Part shown: positions 43,009-53,219 of the stretch, one piece after another
How positions within the stretch are numbered: the stretch's first letter is position 1
Layout of the letters: each line of letters starts with the position of its first letter
NCBI GenBank assembly: GCA_027257055.1
Contig: JAPVLO010000056.1
Location: 3,596,001 to 3,660,000, forward strand
DNA length: 64,000 nt
Direction of reading: 5' to 3'
From: Cephalopachus bancanus
Taxonomy: Eukaryota; Chordata; Mammalia; Primates; Tarsiidae
The notes under the pieces: model-generated
Told to the model about the DNA's origin: nothing
The model's input: only the letters and a program-made list of their open reading frames with translations
The model's database searches: none
Program-made: the position numbers and the translations under genes

Positions 43009-43961
43009 GATAATTTGACTTCCTCTTTTCCTATTTGGATACCCCTGATGGCCTTCTCTTCTCTGATTGCTCAAGCCAGGACTTTCAATACTATGTTGAA
43101 CAGGAGGGGTGAGAGTGGGCATCCTTGTCTTGTTCTGGTTTTCAGGGGAAATGGTTCCAATTTTTGTCTGTTTAGGAGTATGCTGGCTGTGGGTTTCTCA
43201 TAGATGGCTTTTACTATTTTGAGGTATGTTCCCTGTATGCCTAGATGTTTGAGGGTTTTTATCAAGAAGGGGTGCTGGATTTTATCAAAAGCTTTTTCTG
43301 CATCTAATGATATAATCATGTGGGTTTTGTTTTGACATCTGTTGATGTATTTAATTACATTTATGGTTTTGCAAATGTTGAACCGGCCTTGCATCCCAGG
43401 AATGAAGCCTACTTGGTCATGATGGATGATTTTTGAGATGTATTGTTGAATCTGGTTCGCTAGGATCTTGTTGAGAATTTTAGCATCTATGTTCATCAAA
43501 GATATTGGCCTGTAGTTCTCTTTCTTTGTTGGATCGTTACCTGGCTTGGGTATTAATGTGATGTTGGCTTCGTAAAACAATTTGGGGAGAGTTCCATCTT
43601 TTTCAATCGCCTGGAATACCTTCAGTAGGATTGGTATCAGTTCCTCCTTAAATGTCTTATAGAATTCTGCTAGAAAGCCATCGGGACCAGGGCTTTCTTT
43701 TGGTAGGTAGTTTTCTTATTACGTAGTCGATTTCCTCGATTGTTATTGGTCTATTTAGGGTCTCAATTTCTTCTTGTTCCAACCTAGGTAGGGTGTGTGA
43801 TGTCAGAAAGTCCTCCATTTCCTTAAGGTTTTCAAGTTTGTTTCCATACAAGTGTATGTAGTAGTCTCTAATGATCTTTTGTATTTCTTCAGGGTCAGAT
43901 GTGACTTCATCTTTTGTGTTTCTGATTGTGCTTATTTGGGTTTTTTCTCACTTTTTCTTGG
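43009..43961 (-). mobile_element. Inverted 5' part of a twin-primed L1
   Basis: This segment is L1 ORF2 in the minus orientation. Reading the minus strand from 43961 it runs from an N-terminal-half region, through the RT motif region, and stops at 43009 just before the ADD box. It abuts a sense segment of the same element. The overlap gtcaaattatct occurs at both inner ends (43009-43020 in reverse and about 43967-43978). This is the normal signature of twin-primed reverse transcription. Confidence 0.94.
43071..43580 (-). pseudogene. L1 ORF2 reverse-transcriptase fragment (169 aa)
   Basis: The translation holds recognisable RT motifs: the YRPISLMN block, an [15 protein letters not shown] stretch, the [13 protein letters not shown] motif (A, with the first catalytic Asp) and [12 protein letters not shown] (B). 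The frame just upstream (43657-43851) is shifted by a small deletion near 43.70 kb. The catalytic ADD box (motif C) is missing here because it lies in the oppositely oriented segment. Non-functional. Confidence 0.94.
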
Positions 43962-44533
43962 TCAGTCAAATTATCTTTCTTTGCAGATGATATGATTGTG
44001 TACCTTGAAAACCCAAGAGAATCTGTCAAAAACCTCCTTACACTGATAAAGGCCTTTGGCAAAGTCTCAGGATACAAAATAAATGTGCAAAAGACAATTG
44101 CATTTCTTTACACCAATAATAAACAAACAGAAACCTAAATAAAAAACACAATTCCATTCATAATAGCCGCAAAAAAAAAAAAATGAAATACCTTGGCATA
44201 TTCCTAACCAGAGATGTGAAAGACCTTTACAATGAAAACTACAAAACACTGCTCAAAGAAATCAAAGATGACACAAACAAGTGGAAAAATATCCCATGCT
44301 CATGGATTGGAAGAATCAACATTGTGAAGATGTCCATCTTACCTAAGGCAATCTACAAATTCAATGCAATACCCATCAAATTACCAGCAACATTCTTCTC
44401 AGACCTAGAAAAAACAACACAGGAATTCATATGGAAACACAAATGTCCAAGAATAGCTAGAACAATCCTCAGGAAAAAAAAAAAGCAGGTGGTATCATAT
44501 TACCAGACTTCAAACTTTACTATAAAGCTATAA
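43962..44533 (+). pseudogene. L1 ORF2 middle region, frame-broken
   Basis: Codes the catalytic FADD box at the start and the following thumb region, but a stop occurs at about 44136-44138 (after NKQTET), the A12 run near 44171-44183 disrupts the frame, and a further A-run shift lies near 44475-44485. Homopolymer slippage explains the breaks. Confidence 0.9.
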
Positions 44534-44687
44534 TCATCAAAACAGCTTGGTATTGGTATAGGAATCGGCATATAGATCAATGGAATAGAATTGAGATTCC
44601 AGAAGCAAAACCTCAATTTCTCAACCAACTCATCTTTGACAAAGCTTCCACCACCTACCACTGGGGAGAGGAGAACCTATTCAGTAA

Positions 44688-45701
44688 ATGGTGCTGAGAA
44701 AACTGGCGACCACATGCAGAAGATTGAAACAGGACCCCCATCTATCCCCATGCACAAAGGTTAACTCCAAATGGATCAGAGACCTAAATGTAAAACCTCA
44801 AACCGTAAGAACCTTAGAAAATGAAGGACATACCCTCATGGAAATCAGAACTGGCCTCCAATTCCTGAACAAAACCCAAAACCCACAGGTCATAAGAGAG
44901 AGGATAGACAAGTGGGACCTTATTAAACTGACAAGCTTCTGCAAAGCCAAAGAAACCATCAAGAGAGCAGGGAGACAGCCTACAGACTGGGAAAAAGTAT
45001 TTGCCAACACCAGGTCTGACAAAGACTTAACATCTTTGGTCTACAAGGAACTCAAACATGCTGAAAAGAAAAAAACAAACAACCCCATTATAAAATGGGC
45101 AAAAGACATGAACAGATACTTCACAAAGGAAGACATCCGAGCAGCCAACAGACATATGAAGAAATGTTCAACCTCACTAATCATCAGGGAGATGCAAATC
45201 AAAACCACACTGAAATACCACCTAACTCCAGCCAGAATGGCAATTATCAACAATTCAAAAAATAATAGCTGCTGGAGAGGGTGTGGAGAAAAGGGAACAC
45301 TTCTACACTGTTGGTGGGAGTGTAAACTAGCGCAACCTCTGTGGAAAGCAGTGTGGCGATTCCTAAAAGCTTTAAATATCAACCTCTCATATGACTCCGC
45401 AATCCCCCTACTGGGAATATATCCAGAAGAACTCAAATCACTCTATAAAAAAGATACCTGCACACGTATATTTATCACAGCATTGTTCACAATAGCAAGA
45501 ACCTGGAAGCAACCATGCTGCCCATCAAAAGAGGACTGGATTAAAAAAATGTGGTACATATACATGATGGAATACTATGCAGCCATAAAAAAGAACAAAA
45601 TCATGAATTTAGCAGCAACCTGGATGACACTAGAGTCTATAATACTGAGTGATCTCTCACAAAAGCAAAGATCCGAGTATCACATGTTCTCACTCATATA
45701 A
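44688..45701 (+). pseudogene. L1 ORF2 C-terminal fragment (337 aa)
   Basis: A long open frame covering the ORF2p C-terminal region and ending at the natural stop. The CX3CX7HX4C motif is at C195, C199, H207 and C212. It aligns without gaps to the 287-aa fragment at 2490-3353 and differs at only some residues, so both come from one recently active L1 lineage. The initial Met is internal. Not functional alone. Confidence 0.94.
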
Positions 45702-45929
45702 TGGACCTTGAACATCCAACCTAATACTATAAGAAAATGACTGACAGTAGTGGGAAACTATGGGGGGGGAGATGGGATTAATGGTAGCAGATATCTCTCT
45801 GGGGATGGGGAAGCACCTCTTATCAATAGGGTGCCTGAATGAAATGTATTTGTATACCTAACCCTTAACTGTACCCCACAACATCATAATAAAAAATATT
45901 GATTATAAAAAAATAAGAGAAGCATGAAG

Positions 45930-46245
45930 ACTTAAAAGAGTAGAGTATCTCTAGCGTCAGAAGGATTTGAGTTTAGATCCAAGCTCTGAAATGCACTAGC
46001 TTGTAACATAGAACAAGTTACTCAGTGTGTATGACCCTTGGTTCTTTTCTATGCATTACAAACTCAGGAGATATTTTACTGATGTTTGTGATGTTAGGCA
46101 TTGTTCTAGGTGAAGATAAAGTGAGGATCATAACACTATTCCTAGATGGTTAGGATAAAATGAGAGAATACATTTCATGGTAGTGCGCTCAGCCCAGTGC
46201 CTGCCATAGAGTAAGTCCTCAATAAATGGGAGCTATAATTGCACT
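45930..46245 (+). repeat. MIR SINE, sense, with an interruption
   Basis: 45930-46060: aagctctgaaatgcactagcttgtaac...gaacaagttactcagtg. 46130-46245: aaaatgagagaatacatttcatgg, cagcccagtgcctgccatagagtaagtcctcaataaatgg. The part between (46066-46128) resembles an L2 tail or other insertion. Confidence 0.8.
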
Positions 46246-46730
46246 ACTCCACCCAGAAGGCAGATGCTTTCAAAACCAAACTCTGGAGACCTCTAGCAAC
46301 AACTGCCTCACCTACAAATTATCCTAACACCAACAGTTTCAACCATCCCATCAAGTTTTGCAGCACAACTACTGCACCACCAGCCATGTCCACAACTGCT
46401 CACCAGTCTCCAGCAATGAGCTCTCTGTTCATGGTTCTGATTCAGACAAGACATCAGACAAGCTGATGAGCAAGATTGGGAAATAGAGATTCCCTTGATA
46501 CAACTGTTCCAGAAAAATGTGGACCCCGCCGATTCTGCAGGCTCTAAACATGAGTGCTGACAGGGCCCACACCCCTCCAGGAAGCAACCTTCAGCTGCCC
46601 CATTAAGACACTGTTCTAAGGAGAAAGCAGAAGTTGCCCTGTTCCTTCCTGTAATCAACCCTTGCATCTAAGCAAGGAAGGAGCGTGAGACCCAAAACCC
46701 CAAATTCAACACCTTCCACTTTTCCCTGTC
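46246..46730. other. Unassigned non-coding DNA
   Basis: No known repeat recognised. Open frames on both strands (46239-46466, 46308-46667) overlap, and neither resembles a protein family. Moderately C-rich. Confidence 0.5.
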
Positions 46731-46734
46731 TCTA

Positions 46735-46880
46735 GGGACTTAGCCAAGTCACATTTACTTCTCACATGTGCCTCTGTTTCTCATCTGCAAAAAGCAATGA
46801 CACCTAGTTGCAGGGGCAACTGTGAGAATATGGAAGCTCCATAAACTCTTAAGCTCGAGTAAATATTGGGCAGATAAAGT
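46735..46880 (+). repeat. MIR SINE, sense
   Basis: gacttagccaagtcacatttacttctcacatgtgcctctgtttctcatctgc. Confidence 0.78.
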
Positions 46881-46914
46881 GAGTCTGATGCCCACAGAAC
46901 CACTTGCAGAGTGA

Positions 46915-47200
46915 GGTGGAAAGAGGCAATCAAGTAAAGGAGATCTGGGTTGGAAACCAGACTCGACCCTTTGTTCCCTGCTGACCTGGCAATTTGTGTA
47001 ACCTCTTGGAGCCTAGCTCTGTCTTTAAAATAAGGGTTAAGGGCAACTCCCTTGGGTCCCCTCCCACTTTGGGAGCTTTTCTGTCCTCTCAATAAATCCT
47101 GCTTTCACAAAATAAGATAATTAAATAAGGATTATAACACCGATCACAGAGGGTTATTATGAAGACTAGTGAAATAATTTATTTAATGTAATTTTAAGAA
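46915..47200 (+). repeat. MIR SINE, sense
   Basis: aggagatctgggttggaaaccagac, ctggcaatttgtgtaacctcttggagcctagctctg; further MIR-like text (gagggttattatgaagactagtgaaataa) at 47145-47175. A unique CT-rich insert separates them. Confidence 0.7.
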
Positions 47201-47225
47201 TACATTCAACTAGTCTTCACATCCT

Positions 47226-47273
47226 AGTTTATTTAAAAATGAACCCACTCACCTAGTTATTTTTAAATAAACT
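47226..47273. repeat. Perfect 15-bp AT hairpin
   Basis: agtttatttaaaaat (47226-47240) and atttttaaataaact (47259-47273) are exact reverse complements with an 18-base loop. No T run follows it on either strand that would mark a terminator, and none is expected in this genome. Confidence 0.95.
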
Positions 47274-47279
47274 GGTCTC

Positions 47280-47350
47280 TGTAACCATTTATTCCTTACT
47301 TGTTGGGCACCTCCTCTGGGTACAACACTGCATTAGGCATGAAGGGAATA
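47280..47350 (-). repeat. L2 3' end, antisense
   Basis: catttattccttacttgttgggcacctcctctgggtacaacactgcattagg. Confidence 0.65.
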
Positions 47351-47639
47351 GACATGTATATGTATACTGCAGGGTCTCTACGTATAATCTAGCTAGGAAA
47401 ATATGACATAGAGTCAAGGTCAAGGAGAGACGCAATTGTTTAATAATGTGAATATTAAACACAGAGGATATTGAAGAAGAGTGGGGAAGTGGTTGTCACT
47501 TTTTACCTTATGTACTTCTGTATCATTTGGATTTCCAAAAAGCATGTGTTATTTTTGCAAACAGACAAGAGTAAGAGAAAATAAGAAATGAGAGAAAAAG
47601 ACCTCAGAGATGTGAATCATCCTCTAAAAGCTCTTACAA

Positions 47640-47968
47640 TGAACGTAGTCATAAAACATCAACTGTACACCTTTGTGCCGAGCACTGTGTTACACTCTGG
47701 GATTGAGGACTGAATCACTCCCTGCTCCGAAGGAAATTACAGTCTATTGGGAAAGACAAATACTTGAAGACTTGTGACACAGTGCTTCAAGAGAAGTGTG
47801 TCAGGAGTGCTAAGGGAACACAAGATTATGGAGAGGAAGGGAGCTCTGAGTGATGTCATTTTTGAAGTGAATCCTAGTGGATGAGTAGAGCTCACAAGAC
47901 AAAGGATTAGGAATGTATTTTTTAGATGAGGGGAGAAAGAGCTCCTGCAAAAGTCCAAAAGGCTTGTG
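47640..47968 (-). repeat. L2 LINE, antisense, left part
   Basis: acctttgtgccgagcactgtgttacactctgggattgagg, gatgtcatttttgaagtgaatcctagtggatgagtag. It breaks off where the GT-rich tract begins. Confidence 0.78.
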
Positions 47969-49030
47969 TGTGATGCACCAGTGTGAGTGTGTGTGTGAGT
48001 GTGTGGGTAGTATGCATGGGTATGTGTGTGTGAGAGTGTTGTTGCTGTGTGTATGTATAGGTATGCAGGTGTGAGTCTCGTAGTGTGTGTATATGTGTGT
48101 GGGAATGTATAATGCTATGTATATGTGTGTGATGGTGTAACTGATGCAGTGTATATGTGTAGGAGTGTGTGTGTGATGCTGTGTGCATGTGAGTTACACT
48201 ATTTCCCACAGAGAAAGTATGTGTAGGTGTGTGGGTGTCATGTAGTGTGTGCACATGTGAGGGTGAGTGTGATGCTTTGTACATGTGTGTGAGGGTGTGT
48301 GTCAGTGTGTAGGTGTGGGGGTGTGAGGATGGTGTGTGTATGTGTGGGGGAGTGTGATGCTGTGTGCATGTATGTGAAAGTATGTGCATATATGTGTAAG
48401 TGTGTATGTGTGTGGATGTGAGTGTAGTATGTGTATGTGTGAGAGTGTCTACATTAATATTTGTAAAAATGTGTGTAGGTGTGTTATGTGAATGTAGTAC
48501 GTGTATTAGTGTGTGTGCAGTGCTGTGTGCATGTGTGTGAAGGTATCTGTGTTTAAGTGTGTGTGACTGTATGTGTGCAGTGTGAATTCAGTCTGCATGT
48601 GTGTATGTATGTAAGGATGTGTGATGTATGTGTATGAGGTGTGAGTGATGCTGTGTGCATGTGTGTGAGGGTATATGTGTGTATGTGCATAAATGTGTAG
48701 GGGTGTGGGTGCGAGGGTTGTGTATATGTATGTAAGTGTGCATGGGTGTGGCTATGAGGGTAATGTATGTGTGCATGTGTGAGGGGATGTATGTGTATAA
48801 GTATGAGGGTGTGTAGGTGTGAGGATAGCGTGTGCATATGTGTGAGATGTGTGTGATGGTGTGTCCCTGTGTGTGAGGGTGTGTGGATGTGTGTAGGTAT
48901 GGGGGTGTGAGGGTAGTGTGTGTGTGTGTGTGTGTGTGTATATGAGGTGTGATGCTGTGTGCATATGTCAGAATATGTGTGTGTATGTGTGGGGGGTATG
49001 TGGGTGATGGTGTGTGTATGTTGTGTGTCA
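47969..49030. repeat. ~1-kb GT-rich imperfect repeat tract
   Basis: Almost wholly TG steps with T-A, G-A and GGG variants, including a pure (TG) run near 48915-48938. A higher-order word gatgctgtgtgcatgtgtg recurs at about 48174, 48355, 48648 and 48950 with close variants at 48260 and 48520. The open frames on the minus strand are His/Thr-rich artefacts. Long alternating purine-pyrimidine DNA of this sort can adopt Z form (inference). Confidence 0.95.
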
Positions 49031-49044
49031 CAAGCACATCAGAA

Positions 49045-49330
49045 GGGGGCAAAAAAGCCAGATGGTGAAAGACCTTGAAGTCTGTGGTTCAGAATTTGAA
49101 CACCATGCCTCAGGCAATAGGGAGCACTTTCTGTTTTTGATCTGGAGTAACATGATCAACATCATATTTTAGAAAGCTTGTGTCACACTTGTGGAAGGGC
49201 CCACACTGGAGGGGCTGGGAAGCAAGCATGGAGGTTCTGAGGATGGCCCACAATGGAGACAAGGAGGCTCGAGAAGAGAAAATGAATTGGAGTCATTTTT
49301 CCATCATTATGAGTTCTGGGTGGCACATGA
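49045..49330 (-). repeat. L2 LINE, antisense, right part
   Basis: aaagccagatggtgaaagaccttgaagtctgtgg and gagtaacatgatcaacatcatattttagaaag continue the L2 order begun at 47640-47968, so the GT tract lies within one L2. Confidence 0.75.
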
Positions 49331-51360
49331 GGGTGTTTACTGTTCTTCGTTTCTCTTCTCCCCCCCTCCAAGTTCAATCAATAAATACTGCACGTTTTTA
49401 AAACTTGCCCATTCTATGGAAGACAGACCTAAAAACAAAGGAACAGAGTTGTTCTGTGACCCAGCCTGTCCAAATGGAGTGCCCAACTTGGCAAGAGCAT
49501 CTGCTAAGCAAACAGACCCCCTCCCAGGACTCACCCCACACCCACAACTGGAATCCCCAGTCGGGAAGACACAGAGGCAGAGGTAATGGCTTTCTGTGGT
49601 GCAGTGTGTGGTTCATGAATACTTGTCTGTGTCAAAGCCGAGTTCCAGGGGGCCACATCTATCTGGAGTCAGTCTTGCATGGTGTAGGGTTTTTCCTTTA
49701 CATTTTTTCAAGCCCCATGATAAGATGAGTCTCGCTTCAACAGACACTGACCTCTCCCTCTTAGTACCAGGACTTCTCTACCCTTTCTGTGTCTCTTCTC
49801 CTCTCTAGTTCTCTGTCTCTCCTCCCTCCTTCCCACCGTCTGGCTGTTTTTGAAGTCTTAAGCTGTCTCTGTCTCTCCCGTGTCTTCTACGACTCTCCCA
49901 GCATCTCCTCCTCTTGCTCTTTTCCCCTTTCTTTTTTCCTCTCTCTTCCCTCCCCTTTCCACAATTCCCTTTCCACTATATAAAACAGATTCAATTTTAG
50001 GAAAAAAAGCAAAACCTTTGCTAAGCCAAGAGTCTGAATGACAAATGTGACCACTGTAAGGCAACTAGCTGAGTCCAGCTTCAAGGAAAAAGAAAAATCT
50101 TGTCGAAGAGAGAGTGCTGAATGATGGTCCTTGGTTTTGAGGAAGAAGGCGGGGCAGTGAAGCCTATGGTGCCCAGTTGTCCCTGGACACCAGTATCACC
50201 AGGCAATTTTCCAGCTGGGAAATTCCTATTTGCTAATAAGCTCCAGCCAGCTCCCACCCCTTTCCACTAGGAGCGAGGTGGCATCGCTGCTGTCACATTG
50301 CGCTGCTCAGCTACTCCTCGGGCTCAGCTCAGAGAAAAAGAAAAAACACAGAATTCAGAACCAGCTAATTTCAGAACCAGCTAATGTCAGCACTGCAGGG
50401 GATTTCAGAGACCTCCTGGTCCAACCCAGCCAAGTGGAGAGACTGATCACTAAATGCCAGAAAGATATGTTAGTAGAAAACCCAGACCTAGGACCTGTTG
50501 CAAAAAATCCCTCAGCACTGGCAACATCTCTAGGTTTTCACCTTCTGAACAGAAATCTACTATCTGGCTTCCGGATGTATAAATAGATAGAAGCAGCTTA
50601 AGACAGAGACAGAAAGGGGTTAAATGCACATGGTCCATGTTTGAAACCCCACTGCGTGCTCCCGCAAGGAGGATTCGAGCAGGGAAGTGTGTTGAAGATG
50701 AGGCTGCAGTGGTAGAGGGCTCTAAGCTCTGAAGACCTTTTTAATATGGCTGTATTGTAATACCGCAGTGCCAAACCCCGCCAGTCATTCCGAAAAGAAA
50801 AAGGAAGCCCCGCTCCTTCGCCGCAGAACTTCCCAGCCCTGAAAACGGACGGTCTCCCTTTTGCACCCGTTTGATAACCGCTTTATTTAACACCATCAGG
50901 GGAAACAGGCGTCCTCGGAAGGCACACTACGGAACCTCGGTCTGCAGCCACGCTCGATTCCTCGGACATGAAACTAAAATGCATTCATCTGAACTCAGCT
51001 TCCCAACGCAGCAGCCAAACCACTGCGAGGCTACTCACAGGCGAGAGTCCCTCCGAGAGAGACGAGAGGAGGGGGCCTGCACGCCAGGGGACACACCTTT
51101 TCTGAGCTGTTCCAAACGTGCTTCCTGCAAAGTCCACCCAGACTGCGCTGCCAAGGGTTAATTTTCTTAGCAAAAACTGACACACACACACACACACTCA
51201 CTCACACATGCACATACATACACTCCCCTACTGCACCCCCCACAACGTCCGCCGCCACCACATATTTGAATCTTTTTAATCTTAAATTCCCAGAAATTCC
51301 CTGATCAGCCCTATCTTTTCAGAACAGCTCCTCCACCTGGGCTTGATTCCCACCTCATCT
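49331..51360. other. Repeat-poor stretch before the CpG island
   Basis: About 2 kb in which I recognise no Alu, L1, L2 or clear MIR. It includes a pyrimidine-rich segment at 49785-49975 and a short direct duplication tcagaaccagctaat at 50355-50385. Short frames overlap on both strands, and I support none as a gene. The scarcity of repeats fits a promoter-proximal region under constraint. Confidence 0.6.
51179..51225. repeat. (CA)n microsatellite
   Basis: Ten or so CA units followed by CACTCA and ACAT variants. Confidence 0.95.
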
Positions 51361-51383
51361 TCGGCGAAAGCCCAGAGAGTCGG

Positions 51384-51442
51384 GCATAATTATTTTCCTA
51401 CAAGGTTATGCCTAATTGGCCACTAACCTAATTGATTAATCA
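51384..51442. promoter_or_regulatory. Cluster of TAAT (homeodomain-type) motifs
   Basis: Within about 60 bases lie cataattattt (51385-51395), taattg (51413-51418), taattg (51429-51434) and gattaatc (51434-51441). TAATTG/TAATTA is the core bound by many homeodomain proteins and GATTA/TAATC by others; that is established knowledge. The sequence only shows the sites; binding is inference. It lies about 200 bases from the CpG island edge. Confidence 0.45.
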
Positions 51443-51639
51443 TCTCATTTTTTCAAGGCAGCATCAAAAAGCCAAGCTGAGCCGGGCAGAGAGAAAACAT
51501 GCGTCCCAATGGCGCAAGAGATAAAATTACAGACAGGGGAAAAGACCCCTCCCCACCCCCACTCCCCCACCCCGGCCACCTCGCCTGCTTCTGGATGCAG
51601 AAGTGAAAAGAAAAAGAAAAGAAAACGCGGAGTGAGCGG

Positions 51640-52420
51640 GGACATGCACGAGACCACGGAGGGACTGAGTTGGCAGCCTCTGAGCTGCCCGGCCAAGCCT
51701 GAGTCCAGTCGCCGCCGACGCGGATGAAGTTGTTTCCCCCGGGCCGGGAAGGGTTAAATGGCTGCGCGTCAACCCGGCCGCGGCTGGGGTGGCTGGGAGC
51801 GAAACCACCGGTCCCCGTCTCGAGCGAGTCCGCGCGGGGGTCCCCGGGGTCGCCCTAGCGCTCCGGCCACAACTTGCGCGGTGTGTGCGGCGGCCCGCGC
51901 CCGCGCCTTCGCGCGCGACCCAAAACTTTGCGCACACCGCAGCCGCCGCCTGCCCGCTTCCCGCGGCGAGACGCACGCCGCCAAGTGCCGCGGGCCGCCC
52001 TCCGCAGCCGCCGCTGCCCGGCTCGGCGCTCCAGACTTTTCCCCGCCGCCTCCAATTCCCACCCAGGGGGCTCCCTCGCGGCTGCGGGAGCGCGGCGCCC
52101 GCCCCGCGGTGGGCAGTGCGGGCGCGGCGCGGCAGACCGCCTCCTCGCCGGGTCCCGGCAGCGCCCACGGGACGGACGGGCCGCGGCCGCCCTCGCCCGG
52201 ACGCGCCCACCCGGGTCTCCCACGCCGCTGCGGGTGGGCGCAACACCTTCTCCTACCTTCCAGCCGCCGAGGACCACACTCTCCGCTCAGCCCTCTCGAC
52301 TCATCCTCCGGCTGCCGGAGAGGGCAGGCGGGCTCCGCTTTTGTTCCCCGGGGCGGGCAGGTCCGAGTGGGACCAGCGCGCGGGGGAGATGCCGCCGAGC
52401 TGGGTATCCCGGAGAGGGGA
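51640..52420. promoter_or_regulatory. CpG island, likely promoter/first exon of an unidentified gene
   Basis: CpG steps are dense here and nearly absent from the rest of the window, and G+C is very high. GC-box-like words (ccgccccgc around 52098-52106, ggggcgggc around 52351-52359) and a gcgcgcgac stretch occur. Such islands in mammals mark promoters. No TATA box is obvious. Frames of 200+ residues exist on both strands but stop codons are rare in GC-rich DNA, so they prove nothing. Direction is not settled: donor-like gaag/gtagga (minus, exon end at 52257) and aag/gtgagg (minus, exon end at 52751) favour minus-strand transcription weakly. Confidence 0.85.
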
Positions 52421-52570
52421 TGCTCACTCCCAGCAGCTCCGCTGGCAGCAGTAGCGGCGGTGGCAGCAAAGGCAGTGGCAGCAGCAACAGCAGTAGAGAT
52501 AGTGCCGGCTCTCTGCAGGCCACATCTTTCATACCTTATACATCACTACCGCATTCCCCCGAATAGGGGA
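52420..52570 (+). other. (GCA/GGC)-rich segment with a Ser/Gly-rich open frame
   Basis: From an ATG at 52430 the plus strand reads about 45 codons, MLTPSSSAGSSSGGGSKGSG then Ser/Asn repeats, to a stop at 52564-52566. The same DNA on the minus strand is Leu-rich. Imperfect trinucleotide slippage explains the composition. It could be the N-terminus of a protein, a 5' UTR, or neither; I recognise no family and no strong plus-strand donor. Confidence 0.35.
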
Positions 52571-52980
52571 GCCCCTCAGCATTTCGCCACCTAGCGCAGA
52601 ATGCCGGAGCCCGCAGCAGTCTCTCGCCCTGACCTGGCCAGGATGGGAGCTCCTAGGAAAGAAGGACCCCGGCACACACCCATTCACAGGCTCCCTCCCC
52701 GCCGCAGCCACAGGGAGACCTGCAGCCTGCATCCATTCTGCGGTCCTCACCTTCTGCCGTTTTCAGTGTGTGCTCCTGTGGGAGGTCTACACTTCAGGTC
52801 AAGCAATAGTGATTTACTAGGAAGAGAGGCTGCGAGCTGCCTCTGGAGTCTTGACCTGCACGTGCTTTTTCACAGCCTCCTCCTCCTTGGGGGTCTTCAC
52901 ACACGCAAGATTTTGCAGCAGAAGACACACACTCTCCTGCATGTTCACAAATTCCTGAGACCCGTTTCTGCACACCCCAC
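52571..52980. other. Unassigned DNA after the CpG island
   Basis: No recognised repeat. Plus frame 52601-53062 runs into a MIR, so it is not a credible gene. Confidence 0.5.
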
Positions 52981-52984
52981 AATC

Positions 52985-53195
52985 AAAATTGTGAGCAATG
53001 GAGCAGACAGACCAAGATTCCAGCTGCAGCTGTGTGATCTTATCAAATTGCCAAACGATTGAGCTTCCATTTCTTCATCTACAAAATGGGAATCATATCA
53101 CATGTCTCACAGAATTGCTGTTAGAATCACATGAGATAAGCACGGAGCTTGACACATGGTAAGTGATAGCAAATGACAGCTTTCCTTCCTTCACC
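52985..53195 (+). repeat. MIR SINE, sense
   Basis: gagcagacagaccaagattcc, agctgtgtgatcttatcaaattgcc, catttcttcatctacaaaatgggaatcatatc, cacggagcttgacacatggtaag. Confidence 0.88.
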
Positions 53196-53219
53196 CAATA
53201 CAGACCTACCCTTCCTGAG

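Larger units (their letters stand above)
43962..45912 (+). mobile_element. Sense 3' part of the same L1, with ORF2 end and A tail
   Basis: Continues ORF2 in the plus orientation from just before FADDM (43980-43991) through the C-terminal domain, the ORF2 stop at 45699-45701, a short 3' UTR with a G8 patch near 45763-45770, and an A-rich tail ending near 45912. An agaagcatg motif occurs before (42990-42998) and after (45918-45926) the element and probably marks the target duplication, although ten extra bases lie between it and the 5' edge. Confidence 0.95.

Noticed and set aside
43071..43580. A functional reverse transcriptase gene
   Set aside because: The catalytic ADD box is cut away by the inversion and the frame is shifted upstream. 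It is an L1 fragment.
47226..47273. Transcription terminator hairpin
   Set aside because: Rho-independent terminators are bacterial; nothing here suggests a prokaryote.
47922..49052. His/Thr-rich open frames on the minus strand
   Set aside because: They are translations of the GT-rich repeat and have no independent support.
51527..52594. Several 200-280-codon open frames on both strands in the CpG island
   Set aside because: Stops are rare in very GC-rich DNA. The frames overlap one another in different phases and none resembles a known protein.
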